A stretch of DNA of 42,840 nt, from contig JAEEJK010000037.1 in the NCBI GenBank assembly GCA_016281815.1, positions 1 through 42,840 on the forward strand, read 5' to 3'. Both the position numbers and the translations under genes were made by a program. Of this stretch, positions 14,133 to 22,984 are shown piece by piece (within the stretch, counting starts at the first letter, position 1; each line of letters begins with the position of its first letter). The DNA is from Prevotella sp. (GTDB lineage: Bacteria > Bacteroidota > Bacteroidia > Bacteroidales > Bacteroidaceae). Below the pieces are notes generated by a model that saw only the letters and a program-made list of their open reading frames with translations, did not search any database and had not been told where the DNA came from.

Positions 14133-16814
14133 TTAGAATTGGATGCTCATTCCCATAGAGTAAGTTCGGTAAACGGGGAAGGTGTTTTTGTCATCCACAC
14201 CCAGTGTGCTGTTGACGACACTGGAGTTGATCATCGGGGTAAGGCCTGAGTAGCCTGTGATGGTGCATAGGTTGTTGACCGAAGCCGACAGCCGTAGATT
14301 TTTCACGAACCTCCACTTCACGGGGATGGTCCATCCCACGGTGATATAGTCGATGTTGAGATAGTCGCCGCGTTCCAACCAATAGTCGCTGATGGTCTGG
14401 TCCTGAATGTTCATCTCCGGAGCCCCCTCCATCACATTGTAGTTGGGCAGCGACAGCATGTTCATAAAGGTCAGTGCCGTGCCGTTGAAGATATGGTGTC
14501 CGAAGGCACCGTTGGCCTGCAGGGCGATGTCACAGTGTCGGTATCTGAACGCGAAGTTTGACCCAAGTCTCATCTTCGGAGTCGCCTGTCCGCAGATATA
14601 CGATTCCTTGGTAACCTCATAGTGACGCACACCATGCTCATCGACAGTCAGTCCTGTGCAGTGTGGCAGGTCGAAGACGCCCAGCGGCTTTCCCACCACC
14701 TGCGAAACGACATTGGAGGAGCCATGGAAGCCCGCACCGCTCACCGCAGCCAGTCCTGACGACTTCGGTGCGGTCAGCAATTGTCCGTTGTAGTACCCGT
14801 CGAGTGAGATGAGTTTGTTGTGCTCGAACGACATGTTGATGTTCATTGTGAACTCCATGTCCTTGCTTCGATATGGTGTGATGCCGAATCCCACCTCCAC
14901 ACCGCTGTTTGACATCGAGCCCAAGTTGGCGAGCATCTTGTCGAAGGCGAAAGGCGGCACAGGCACGTCATACATATAGAGCATATCTTTTACCTTTGAG
15001 TTGTAGTAGTCAACGGTAAGGGCGATGCGCTGGTTCCAGAAAGCCGCGTTCAGACCGACATTGAAGGTGTATTTGACCTCCCATTTCAAGTCTGGGTTGG
15101 CATTGCGGAGGATGGCCAGCGACGTCTTTGTCGTTCCTTTTGAACTGATGATGCCGTTGGGAGCCATCAACTGCATGGAGTTGTATGCATCGATACCTCC
15201 CAGATTGCCGCTCAGACCATATCCTACGCGCAGTTTTATATAATTGGTGAAAGCCTTCCAGCCTTTCAGCGGGGTCTTTGCCTTGTTTTTTTCCCAAATG
15301 ACCCACGACGTGCTCAGTGAGGGGAAATAGCCCCATCGGTTGTTCTTTCCCACTTTTGACGAGCCGTCGGCACGTCCGTTGACAGAGATGGTATAGCGGT
15401 CGAGAAGTTGGTATTGGGCACTGACGAGGAATGACTCCATTGTGGATTTGGTGAAGAAGGACCCAGTTCCCTCCCATGGGCGCTGTGCTCCAGCCGAGAT
15501 ATTGTCGTAGCCGAACAGGCTGGTGGAGAAATCGGTGGTCGTCACATGGAAGCCTTTTGACTTGGTCTGCTGTCGTTCTGCCAGAACCATCAGGCTGAGC
15601 GAGGAGTTTTTGAACTCAAATTTTTTATTCAGTGATATGTTGTTGAGCAGTTCTTCGGTCTTCCTATCCCCACGGTAGGCCTCATAGCCATAGAAATGCG
15701 CATTGTCGACGGTATTGTAGGAATAACTACCCAAAATTTTCAGTTGGATGCCATATCCGAGGTTGGCCTTGGCGTTGAGGTGTCCGTTGAAATGTCCCAT
15801 GTCCTCATTATCGTCCATCCACAGCAACCAGTTGGGGTTGTTGATCCACGCTGCCTCAGGTATCTGATCGAATTCACCTTCAGCATTTCTCCCGTTTGGA
15901 ATGGTGGGGTTGAAAGCCGAAGCCGAATAGAACAATTTGCCGGGGAACGCTATCTGTGCTGCCTGCCGGATGCTTCCGAAAGTTCCAATATCGAACGTGA
16001 CGCGGTCGTCGAAAGCCTTTTGCGTCATGTCGAGTTTGACGATATAGTTGCGCAAATGGTTGGTACGCACCACCGTCCAATGGTCCATGAGACCTGTGGA
16101 GATACGGTAATTGCTGCTCTCCGTTCCTCCTCCGAACGCCACGTGGTGGTTCTGCACGAATCCCTGCCGGAGGATGACATCGTTGTAATCGGTAGACCCG
16201 CCGCCATCGTAAAAACCTACGTTCATCTGGTGTGCAGCCTGACGGTAGGCATCGGCTGAAAGCATGTTGAGTCTTTTGTACACCGACTCGACACCGACAT
16301 TGCCGTCATAGTAGATTTGGAACCGTCCTTCCTTTCCTTTTTTTGTGGCTACCTGGATGACACCGGCTGCGCCACGGCTTCCATACTGTGAGGTTTCCGA
16401 GGCATCCTTGAGGATTGTAAACGACTCGATGTCGGCGGGATAGATGGTGGACAATGCCGCCAGGTCGCAGGCCACATTGTCGATGATGACCAAAGGGTCG
16501 TTGCCGCCGGTCAGCGATGTGGTTCCTCTCACACGCACGGCACTCACCATGGCCTCCTGGTTGCCGCCGGTCTGCACCTGCACGCCCGCTGTCTGACCGC
16601 TGAGGGCATCGAGAGCAGAGGTCATAAGTCCCTTCTTCAACTGCTCAACATTCACTCTCTCCACAGCGCCGCCGATGCTTCGCACATCGATTCTCGTATA
16701 GCCCACCTTGAGTTGCTCTACGTCCAATGAGTCGAGAACGGACTGGGCCTGAAGACTGAAAGCCCACATGCCAGCCAGCATGACAGTCACTGCTTTCTTC
16801 TTTGACACTTTCAT
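14133..16814 (-). CDS. SusC/RagA-family TonB-linked transporter lacking the N-terminal beta-sandwich
   Basis: An 893-residue SusC-type barrel paired with the SusD at 12466-14121. The signal peptide (MLAGMWAFSLQAQ) leads almost directly into the plug region: ALDALSGQTAGVQVQTGGNQ, then VRVRGTTSLTGGNDPLVIID and YGSRGAAGVIQVATKKGKEG. The usual carboxypeptidase-regulatory-like domain and the GEPLIGV strand are absent, which explains a length about 100 residues below typical SusC. Only a short QLKVGYTRID segment could serve as a TonB-box region. The barrel ends FPVYRTYSMGMSIQF with an aromatic last residue, as expected. A perfect promoter lies at 16941-16972. Confidence 0.92.
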   Translation of the reverse strand: MKVSKKKAVTVMLAGMWAFSLQAQSVLDSLDVEQLKVGYTRIDVRSIGGAVERVNVEQLKKGLMTSALDALSGQTAGVQVQTGGNQEAMVSAVRVRGTTSLTGGNDPLVIIDNVACDLAALSTIYPADIESFTILKDASETSQYGSRGAAGVIQVATKKGKEGRFQIYYDGNVGVESVYKRLNMLSADAYRQAAHQMNVGFYDGGGSTDYNDVILRQGFVQNHHVAFGGGTESSNYRISTGLMDHWTVVRTNHLRNYIVKLDMTQKAFDDRVTFDIGTFGSIRQAAQIAFPGKLFYSASAFNPTIPNGRNAEGEFDQIPEAAWINNPNWLLWMDDNEDMGHFNGHLNAKANLGYGIQLKILGSYSYNTVDNAHFYGYEAYRGDRKTEELLNNISLNKKFEFKNSSLSLMVLAERQQTKSKGFHVTTTDFSTSLFGYDNISAGAQRPWEGTGSFFTKSTMESFLVSAQYQLLDRYTISVNGRADGSSKVGKNNRWGYFPSLSTSWVIWEKNKAKTPLKGWKAFTNYIKLRVGYGLSGNLGGIDAYNSMQLMAPNGIISSKGTTKTSLAILRNANPDLKWEVKYTFNVGLNAAFWNQRIALTVDYYNSKVKDMLYMYDVPVPPFAFDKMLANLGSMSNSGVEVGFGITPYRSKDMEFTMNINMSFEHNKLISLDGYYNGQLLTAPKSSGLAAVSGAGFHGSSNVVSQVVGKPLGVFDLPHCTGLTVDEHGVRHYEVTKESYICGQATPKMRLGSNFAFRYRHCDIALQANGAFGHHIFNGTALTFMNMLSLPNYNVMEGAPEMNIQDQTISDYWLERGDYLNIDYITVGWTIPVKWRFVKNLRLSASVNNLCTITGYSGLTPMINSSVVNSTLGVDDKNTFPVYRTYSMGMSIQF

Positions 16815-16940
16815 ATCATTCAGTTACTGTTTAGGTTTTGCATACTATTACTTTTTCCCCATGCGGCTGTTGAAATCTCATTGCCGCCATCTTTATTAGC
16901 CATCTTTCTGCAACGTTGATGCATTTCGTGGTATTTTGTG

Positions 16941-16972
16941 CAAAATTACGGATAAACGAGAGAAACACCAAA
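16941..16972 (-). promoter_or_regulatory. Consensus promoter of the first SusCD pair
   Basis: On the minus strand TTTG (16972-16969), a 20-nt spacer and TAATTTTG (16948-16941) match perfectly. The leader to the SusC ATG at 16814 is about 120 nt. The divergent gap 16815-17138 holds this promoter and no gene; no clear promoter is seen for the plus-strand gene at 17139. Confidence 0.8.
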
Positions 16973-17138
16973 TTTTTTGGCCTCGGATCAACCATTGGAT
17001 GCAGTCTTCGGTTGGAAATGATAAAAATCATCACCTCATAACCAGTTTTTGTGAGATAATTTCTTAATATTTCCCATTTCATCCTTATTTTTCTTAAATG
17101 TTTTTGTCAGTCATGTGGATTGTGGTAATTTCGCTGTC

Positions 17139-19985
17139 ATGAAATGGATATCACTATTGGTGGGGCTCCTTTTGAGCCTCACCCTTCCCATAGCCGCACA
17201 AAACGACTCCACCACCACCGCCAAGGAGACCAAGAAGAAAAAAGTGCGCACCATAGAACTTTACGGCGAAGTCTATGACTCGTTCACGAAAGCGAAAATC
17301 AAGGCCTTCATCACCCTGATGCGCACCGACTCCACCACCGTCGACACCACCACCTGCATGGCATGGAGCACCTCATCGTATTATTCTCTCAAAGTGCCCG
17401 CTGTCCAAAACGACTTCATCATCAAAGCCACCGCAGAGGGGTATGAGGACACGTATATGAACTACCAGTTGCGCCACATCGCCCGCAACAACTATTTCGA
17501 ACTGCCCCGTATCCTGATGAAGAAAAAGCAGGATGATATCTGGCGGGAGAACGACCTGGAGGGTGTGACCGTCACCGGCACCCGAGTGAAAATCGCCTAC
17601 CGCGGCGACACCCTCGTATTCAATGCCGCCGCCTTCAATTTGCCCGAGGGGTCGATGCTCGACGGACTCATCCGACAGATGCCCGGGGCAGAACTCAAGG
17701 ACAACGGCGACATCTACATCAACGGGAAGAAGGTGGACTATCTCACCCTCAACGGAAAGGACTTTTTCAAGGGGCAGAACAAGGTGATGCTTGACAACCT
17801 GCCCTACTTCACCGTGCGCGACATCAAGGTCTACAACAAATCGACCAAGCAGAGCGAACTCGTGGGCCGCGACATCGAGAAGAAAGACTATGTGATGGAT
17901 GTGGAACTCAAACGTGAGTACAACAGGGGCTACATGGGCAACATCGAGACGGGCGGTGGCACCGACAGCCGCTACATGGCACGCCTGTTCGGACTCTACT
18001 ACAGCGACCACTCGCGCATCTCCCTCTATGGCAACACCAACAACGTGAACGAGACACGCCGTCCCGGCGGTGACGGAGAATGGAGTCCGTCGGAGATGCC
18101 TCAAGGACTGCGCACCACGAGGGAGACCGGCATGCACATCAGCACCGAGGATGCGGACAAGAAATGGGAAGAGCAGGCGGATGCCACATTCAGTTGGAGC
18201 GGTGCCGAGAACCTGAGCCGCACCGCCACCGAGCGCTTCGCCACCGGCGGCAACATCATAGGTGGTTCGGAGTCGTGGAGCAAGCAAAGGGACTTCAGCC
18301 TCAGTCTCAGCAATCAATTCTCCCTCCAGAAGCCCTTCATCCTATACAGTTACATGTATCTCACCTACAGCAACGGACACCGCGACACCCACAGCGAGGA
18401 CTCCACTTGGCAGCAGAAACCCATCAACCACACCCTGAACTTCGGTCTGAACAAATATCGGAGGCTGAGCTTCAGCAGTACGGCAGGATGGTACAAGAAA
18501 TTTGCCTGGGGCGACATCATCAGCCTCAGGGCCAATATCAGTTACGGAGCGATGAAACCCAGCGACAACTTCTCACGCAGTGAGACGCATTATACCCAGA
18601 GCCATCTTGATGACCTGCGCGACAGATACAACGACACCCGGCAAAACAACTATCAATATCAAATCTCAGGTGAGTACTCACTGCAGATGCCCAACAAATG
18701 GAGCATCGACCCGTCAATACAGTTCCAGCAGAGCATGGAAGATAGCCGCAACGACCTCTTCAGGCTCGACTGGCTCAACGCCACCGACAACGACCCGCAT
18801 GAGATCGGATGGCTGCCCTCAAGCCGCGAACAGTTGCTGAGCGTGATGGACACCGACAACAGCGTCAGACAACAACTCATCACACGCAACTACACCGGAC
18901 GCCTGACCGTCAACCGCAGCGACGACAATCAGTACATCTCCTTTGACCTGCCCGTCAAGCACATCTCAGAACGGCTGAACTTCAACGACCACCGCACCGA
19001 CACCATCGCCCGACGCCACTACACCACATTCACGCCCAGTTTCGGATACTACCAGTGGGGCAAAAAGAAGGGATTGCAGAACATCAACCTCAACATGGAC
19101 ATCTCACGGCCCAGCCTTTCGTCACTCATGCCTCATGACAACACCGCCAACCCGCTGTCCACATGGATCAACAACCCCTCGCTGAAACCCCGCGTCAGTT
19201 ACAACCTCAACATTGCCTTCCAGTTCAACAACGACAGCATTAGGCGCTTCATCCGCACCTGGGGCTCAGTCAACCTGACCCGCAACTCATGGGGCACACG
19301 CACCACCTATGACAAAGAGACGGGTGCCTATACCCTTATGAACGACAACATCAACGGCAACTGGAGTTCCAATGTGGGCAGTTCTTTCCAACAACCGCTG
19401 GACCGCAAGAAACGGCTCACGCTGAAACAGCGGGCCGAGGCCAACTACACCCACTCTGTGGATTTCCCCGTCATCTATGTGGCTTCGGGAACGGAGGGAC
19501 AGGCCGACAAGAGCACCGTCAACAACTGGCTCCTGCATGAGCGGCTCGAACTGGAGTTCCAGAAAGACAAACTGACCGCCGCTGTCGTGGGCGACATCAA
19601 CTGGCGCAGCAGCACCAGCGACCGCCAAGATTTCGAGCGCATCAGTGCCTTCGACTTCAACTACGGGGCTCGTCTGATGTATGTCATCCCGGTTGTCAAA
19701 CTGTCTCTTGCCACCGACATCAAGATGTTCAGCCGACGTGGTTACAACAGCGACATGATGAACACCGATGACCTGGTGTGGAACGCGGAACTCTCACGAT
19801 CCCTCCTCAAGGAGAAACTCACCCTCAAACTCACCGCCTTCGACCTTCTCCACCAACTTTCCAACAAGCAATACAACGTGAATGCTCAGGGGCGCACGGA
19901 GACTTGGAACAACTGCATCCCTCGCTACCTCATGCTCACGTGTGCTCTCAAACTGAGCAAAATGCCCAAGATGGGGGGAATGTGA
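17139..19985 (+). CDS. Outer-membrane beta-barrel family protein (TonB-receptor-like)
   Basis: A 948-residue protein with a signal peptide (SLLVGLLLSLTLPIAAQ). An N-terminal carboxypeptidase-regulatory-like sandwich (IELYGEVYDSFTKAKIKAF, residues about 38-130) is followed by a plug-like segment containing YRGDTLVFNAAAFNLPEGS, LDGLIRQMPGAELKDNGDIY and YLTLNGKDFFKG. A large beta-barrel fills the rest. The layout fits the outer-membrane beta-barrel family of Bacteroidota (PF14905-like), whose substrates are mostly unknown. The ATG at 17139 is used since the signal peptide starts there; an earlier in-frame codon at 17115 adds only MDCGNFAV. A low-complexity Lys run (KETKKKKVRT) follows the signal peptide. 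The stop at 19985 is shortly followed by the long tandem array. Confidence 0.88.
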   Translation: MKWISLLVGLLLSLTLPIAAQNDSTTTAKETKKKKVRTIELYGEVYDSFTKAKIKAFITLMRTDSTTVDTTTCMAWSTSSYYSLKVPAVQNDFIIKATAEGYEDTYMNYQLRHIARNNYFELPRILMKKKQDDIWRENDLEGVTVTGTRVKIAYRGDTLVFNAAAFNLPEGSMLDGLIRQMPGAELKDNGDIYINGKKVDYLTLNGKDFFKGQNKVMLDNLPYFTVRDIKVYNKSTKQSELVGRDIEKKDYVMDVELKREYNRGYMGNIETGGGTDSRYMARLFGLYYSDHSRISLYGNTNNVNETRRPGGDGEWSPSEMPQGLRTTRETGMHISTEDADKKWEEQADATFSWSGAENLSRTATERFATGGNIIGGSESWSKQRDFSLSLSNQFSLQKPFILYSYMYLTYSNGHRDTHSEDSTWQQKPINHTLNFGLNKYRRLSFSSTAGWYKKFAWGDIISLRANISYGAMKPSDNFSRSETHYTQSHLDDLRDRYNDTRQNNYQYQISGEYSLQMPNKWSIDPSIQFQQSMEDSRNDLFRLDWLNATDNDPHEIGWLPSSREQLLSVMDTDNSVRQQLITRNYTGRLTVNRSDDNQYISFDLPVKHISERLNFNDHRTDTIARRHYTTFTPSFGYYQWGKKKGLQNINLNMDISRPSLSSLMPHDNTANPLSTWINNPSLKPRVSYNLNIAFQFNNDSIRRFIRTWGSVNLTRNSWGTRTTYDKETGAYTLMNDNINGNWSSNVGSSFQQPLDRKKRLTLKQRAEANYTHSVDFPVIYVASGTEGQADKSTVNNWLLHERLELEFQKDKLTAAVVGDINWRSSTSDRQDFERISAFDFNYGARLMYVIPVVKLSLATDIKMFSRRGYNSDMMNTDDLVWNAELSRSLLKEKLTLKLTAFDLLHQLSNKQYNVNAQGRTETWNNCIPRYLMLTCALKLSKMPKMGGM

Positions 19986-19997
19986 TTTTTAGATCAC

Positions 19998-20553
19998 GAA
20001 TGAGAGAATTATTTATTCGGGAGATTCGCAGGGTTTTGGTCACGAATTAGAGAATTAGAGAATTTTTCTATTCGACTCATTCGAGAATTCGGGATGGATG
20101 TTCGGGAGATTCGGGGGTTTAGGTCACGAATTAGAGAATTTGAGAATTTTTCTATTCGACTCATTCGAAAATTCGGGATGGTTTTATTCGACTCATTCGA
20201 GAATTCGGGATGGTTGTTCGGGGTTTTTAGGCCACGAATTAGAGAATTTGAGAATTTTTCTATTCGACTCATTCGAAAATTCGGGATGGATTTATTCGAC
20301 TCATTCGAAAATTCGGGATGGTTGTTCGGGGTTTTTAGGTCACGAATTAGAGAATTTGAGAATTTTTTATTCGACTCATTCGAAAATTCGGGATGGATTT
20401 ATTCGACTCATTCGAGAATTCGGGATGGATGTTCGGGGTTTTTAGGTCACGAATTTGAGAATTTGAGAATTTTTTATTCGACTCATTCGATAATTCGGGA
20501 TGGATTTATTCGACTCATTCGAAAATTCGGGATGGATGTTCGGGAGATTCGGG
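19998..20553. repeat. 108-bp tandem array, about five units
   Basis: Units beginning GTCACGAAT (once GCCACGAAT) start at 20039, 20123, 20231, 20339 and 20446, so the spacing is 84, 108, 108 and 107 bp. A degenerate start lies near 19994. Within a unit, an approximately 35-bp subunit (TATTCGACTCATTCG followed by a TTCGGGATGG block) occurs twice, with a GAATTAGAGAATTTGAGAATT block before it. Several frames stay open because the period is a multiple of three, but no start signal or composition supports a protein. The gap between 19986 and 20665 contains this array and one promoter. Related pieces occur at 42656-42826. Confidence 0.85.
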
Positions 20554-20572
20554 ATGAAAATTGTTGCTTTTT

Positions 20573-20603
20573 TTTGTATTGAGCACGACTTTCATTATAT
20601 TTG
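20573..20603 (+). promoter_or_regulatory. Promoter of the lipoprotein gene at 20666
   Basis: TTTG (20573-20576), a 19-nt spacer and TATATTTG (20596-20603) match the Bacteroidota consensus. It lies directly after the tandem array and gives a leader of about 55 nt. Confidence 0.75.
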
Positions 20604-20665
20604 CACATGAAATACGGCACCATGTATACGCTCATAAAATACGACACTATTTATCAAACAAAGTT

Positions 20666-21460
20666 ATGAAACATCTATTCCATTTCTCATCCATCGTTTT
20701 CTTGGCATTATCCCTAACCATCAGTGTGAACCTCTTGACTGCTTGTGGCAAGGGAGCGAACTCAGTGAAAGAACAGTCTTCTGCATCCGAAAATGATACA
20801 GAAGCAACTACAGGAACGGGTCAGACAGCCAAGGAAAGCATGAAAGCCCCGGACATCAAACCTGACGCGAGTGGCTTGATTCGTCTGTCACAGTGTCCCA
20901 CCACCTACGACAAAATGGAGGTTGCTGTCTCAGAAGACAACACCACGGTGACCATTACTTATGACGGTGAGCAACTTCAGACCCTCTCTGACGCGGAAGA
21001 TGGATTCACGGCAACGGGTGAAGACAACGTCATTCATTTTATGGATGCCAATTTCGACGGTTATGTCGACATCTTCATCGGTCCGGGAGAATCGCGCACG
21101 TACAGCGCATTGCTCATTTGGGATGCCACAGCCAAGCAATTCAAAAGAGTGGGCAGTTTGGGTGACCCCAGTTTTCAGAACGTCATGCTCTATCCCTCCG
21201 ACCAATTTGTGTTTGAAGGAGGAAGCAGTTCATGGTGCAGTGACTACTTCACCCGCAGCATCTGGGAAGGAGACAAACTGAAGACGATGGAGGAACTGGT
21301 CATCGTCAACGACCCCGAACAATACGGCGAATATGAGGTCGAAAACAAATACACGCTGAGGGACAATCAGCAGAAAGCCACTCTTTCCACAGACGACATA
21401 TCCCAACTCCCTGCTACATGGAAAAGCGTAGTGGAAAAATATGGGAATAGCGAGGACTAA
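20666..21460 (+). CDS. Lipoprotein with FG-GAP/VCBS-like calcium-loop segment, unknown function
   Basis: A 264-residue protein with a lipoprotein signal (IVFLALSLTISVNLLTACGK, lipid cysteine near residue 27). A Ser/Glu/Thr-rich linker extends to about residue 60. The core contains MDANFDGYVDIFIGPGESRT, a DxNxDGxxD loop of the kind that binds calcium in VCBS/EF-hand-like repeats, then YSALLIWDATAKQF. I know of uncharacterised bacterial lipoproteins with this arrangement but no function for them. The ATG at 20666 is chosen because the lipoprotein signal starts there. It has its own promoter, and the next gene, a zinc-ribbon protein, has another. Confidence 0.78.
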   Translation: MKHLFHFSSIVFLALSLTISVNLLTACGKGANSVKEQSSASENDTEATTGTGQTAKESMKAPDIKPDASGLIRLSQCPTTYDKMEVAVSEDNTTVTITYDGEQLQTLSDAEDGFTATGEDNVIHFMDANFDGYVDIFIGPGESRTYSALLIWDATAKQFKRVGSLGDPSFQNVMLYPSDQFVFEGGSSSWCSDYFTRSIWEGDKLKTMEELVIVNDPEQYGEYEVENKYTLRDNQQKATLSTDDISQLPATWKSVVEKYGNSED

Positions 21461-21487
21461 GCATTTTTACAAAATTTTGTCCAAAAA

Positions 21488-21519
21488 TTTGCAAAACTGA
21501 TAGGAATCAGTTAAATTTG
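21488..21519 (+). promoter_or_regulatory. Promoter of the zinc-ribbon gene cluster
   Basis: TTTG (21488-21491), a 20-nt spacer and TAAATTTG (21512-21519) match the consensus. The leader to the ATG at 21561 is about 35 nt. Confidence 0.75.
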
Positions 21520-21560
21520 TAGGCAATCTGAAATCAATCACCATTCAAATACACATTGCT

Positions 21561-22928
21561 ATGAAAAGATGCCCTATTTGTGCCGAGATGGTAGACGACC
21601 ATCTGAGCGCCTGTCCTTATTGCGGTGAGCCCTTTTCTGGTGCGACATCATCCGCAGCCCCACAACCCACGGAACCAAAGAAAGACCAACCCGCTCCCAG
21701 CACCCCACGTCCTGACACAGGTGAGATGAGGTTCTGCCCTGTCTGCGGTGAGCGCATCGGAGCACACTTGTCGGTATGCCCCGTCTGCTTCGAACCCACT
21801 GGATTCGATGCGAAGCCATCCGAACCAGAACCAGCCAATAAGCCGGAAAGGAAACTGGTCTTCGACCAAGAGCCGGAACCCCAGCCCAAGCCCCAACCCG
21901 AACCGGAGCCAGAAACAAGATACCAGCAGAAACAGGAGACGAGGTATCAGCAGGAGCCAGAGACGAGGTATCAGCAGGAACCGGAACCAGAGCCAGAGCC
22001 CAATCGCCAATGGCCGCCCCAGGATCCTGACACCGCACCTGCCCCTTCCGGAGGAGCCAACCCTTTGAAATGGCTGCTCATCGCCCTCATCGCCCTGCTG
22101 GCCATCGGACTCGGTGTGCTCGGTTACTTCCTCCTGAGAGGCAACGGGGATGACGAGGAACCACCTGTCGACCCCAAGGAAAACGTGGACCCAGATGCCA
22201 CCAACCAACTGACGGGCAAAGATCTCTTCAAGCATAGGATTGACAGCGTGGAGGAAAACATTCCCGAAGAGGCGTATGCACTGAACGCCTACCCCGATGC
22301 TGAGCATCCCTGTCTCTATTATATCTTGGATGACAAGTTGATGGTCTATCAGGCCGAAACCGACAAGACCGAGAGTGTAACCATCCCGAACACATCGGCC
22401 AAGGAAACAGTGCTTGATGCCATAACAGACTCTTTGGACAATGACTACCTCCTCATCGACATGGGAGACAAAGACGGAAACTATACATACTCCTATAAGA
22501 TGAACACCAACACGGGTAGTTTTGAAAAAATGGAGGAAGAAGTGCCGGAAGAAGAACCTGTCCAGACCCAAACAGTCCAAAAGCCCAAAACGACTACGAA
22601 AAAGGCCGTCGTAGAGGAAGAGGAATACTATGAGGATGACTACTATGATGCTCCTCAACGTCACCGCATGAACCGATTTGACAGGGACCGTCCTCGCAGG
22701 CAGTTCCGCAGCGAGGAGGAACGTGAAGAATTCCGCAGGAGACGGATGGAAAGACGCATGGAACGGATGGAACGCATGGAGCGGATGAGGCGTGAGGGTC
22801 GCCGACCGGGTGACTATCCTCCACGAAGAGGTGGAAACGGCTTCCACTTGGAGCCCGTCGATCAGGGTCAGAACCCCAACCCAAACAGCAGTTCCGGGAA
22901 TGGCTTCCACCTTGAGCCCATCAACTAA
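21561..22928 (+). CDS. Double zinc-ribbon, single-pass membrane protein of unknown function
   Basis: A 455-residue protein. Two zinc ribbons open it: C4/C7/C18/C21 and C59/C62/C73/C76, each CPxC-x10-CPxC. A Pro/Glu/Gln-rich linker (about 84-165) includes three ETRYQQ repeats. One membrane helix spans about 171-192 (WLLIALIALLAIGLGVLGYF). An acidic globular region follows (about 195-330, containing YYILDDKLMVYQAE). The C-terminus is strongly basic with MERMERMER repeats and carries the motif GNGFHLEP twice, the second just before the stop. With no signal peptide, the ribbons should be cytoplasmic and the C-terminal half periplasmic. The neighbour at 22985 begins with a similar ribbon, so the two likely work together. 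Confidence 0.8.
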   Translation: MKRCPICAEMVDDHLSACPYCGEPFSGATSSAAPQPTEPKKDQPAPSTPRPDTGEMRFCPVCGERIGAHLSVCPVCFEPTGFDAKPSEPEPANKPERKLVFDQEPEPQPKPQPEPEPETRYQQKQETRYQQEPETRYQQEPEPEPEPNRQWPPQDPDTAPAPSGGANPLKWLLIALIALLAIGLGVLGYFLLRGNGDDEEPPVDPKENVDPDATNQLTGKDLFKHRIDSVEENIPEEAYALNAYPDAEHPCLYYILDDKLMVYQAETDKTESVTIPNTSAKETVLDAITDSLDNDYLLIDMGDKDGNYTYSYKMNTNTGSFEKMEEEVPEEEPVQTQTVQKPKTTTKKAVVEEEEYYEDDYYDAPQRHRMNRFDRDRPRRQFRSEEEREEFRRRRMERRMERMERMERMRREGRRPGDYPPRRGGNGFHLEPVDQGQNPNPNSSSGNGFHLEPIN

Positions 22929-22984
22929 AATTGACATAACATTATTAAGTAAACGCCTATCTATAACCAAAACAATTAGCCACT

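Noticed and set aside
20039..20553. CRISPR array reading of the 108-bp repeats
   Set aside because: The segments between the conserved blocks are themselves repeated, so there are no unique spacers.
20094..20582. Long open frames (162 and 115 codons on plus, 87 on minus) through the tandem array, giving a 36-residue periodic protein
   Set aside because: Several frames on both strands stay open at once because the unit is a multiple of three and AT-rich. There is no ribosome site, signal peptide or codon bias, so I treat it as a non-coding array.
21648..22970. 440-codon minus-strand frame opposite the zinc-ribbon gene
   Set aside because: Mirror of a coding strand with strong Glu/Pro/Arg bias; the plus strand has cysteine ribbons, a membrane helix and a promoter.
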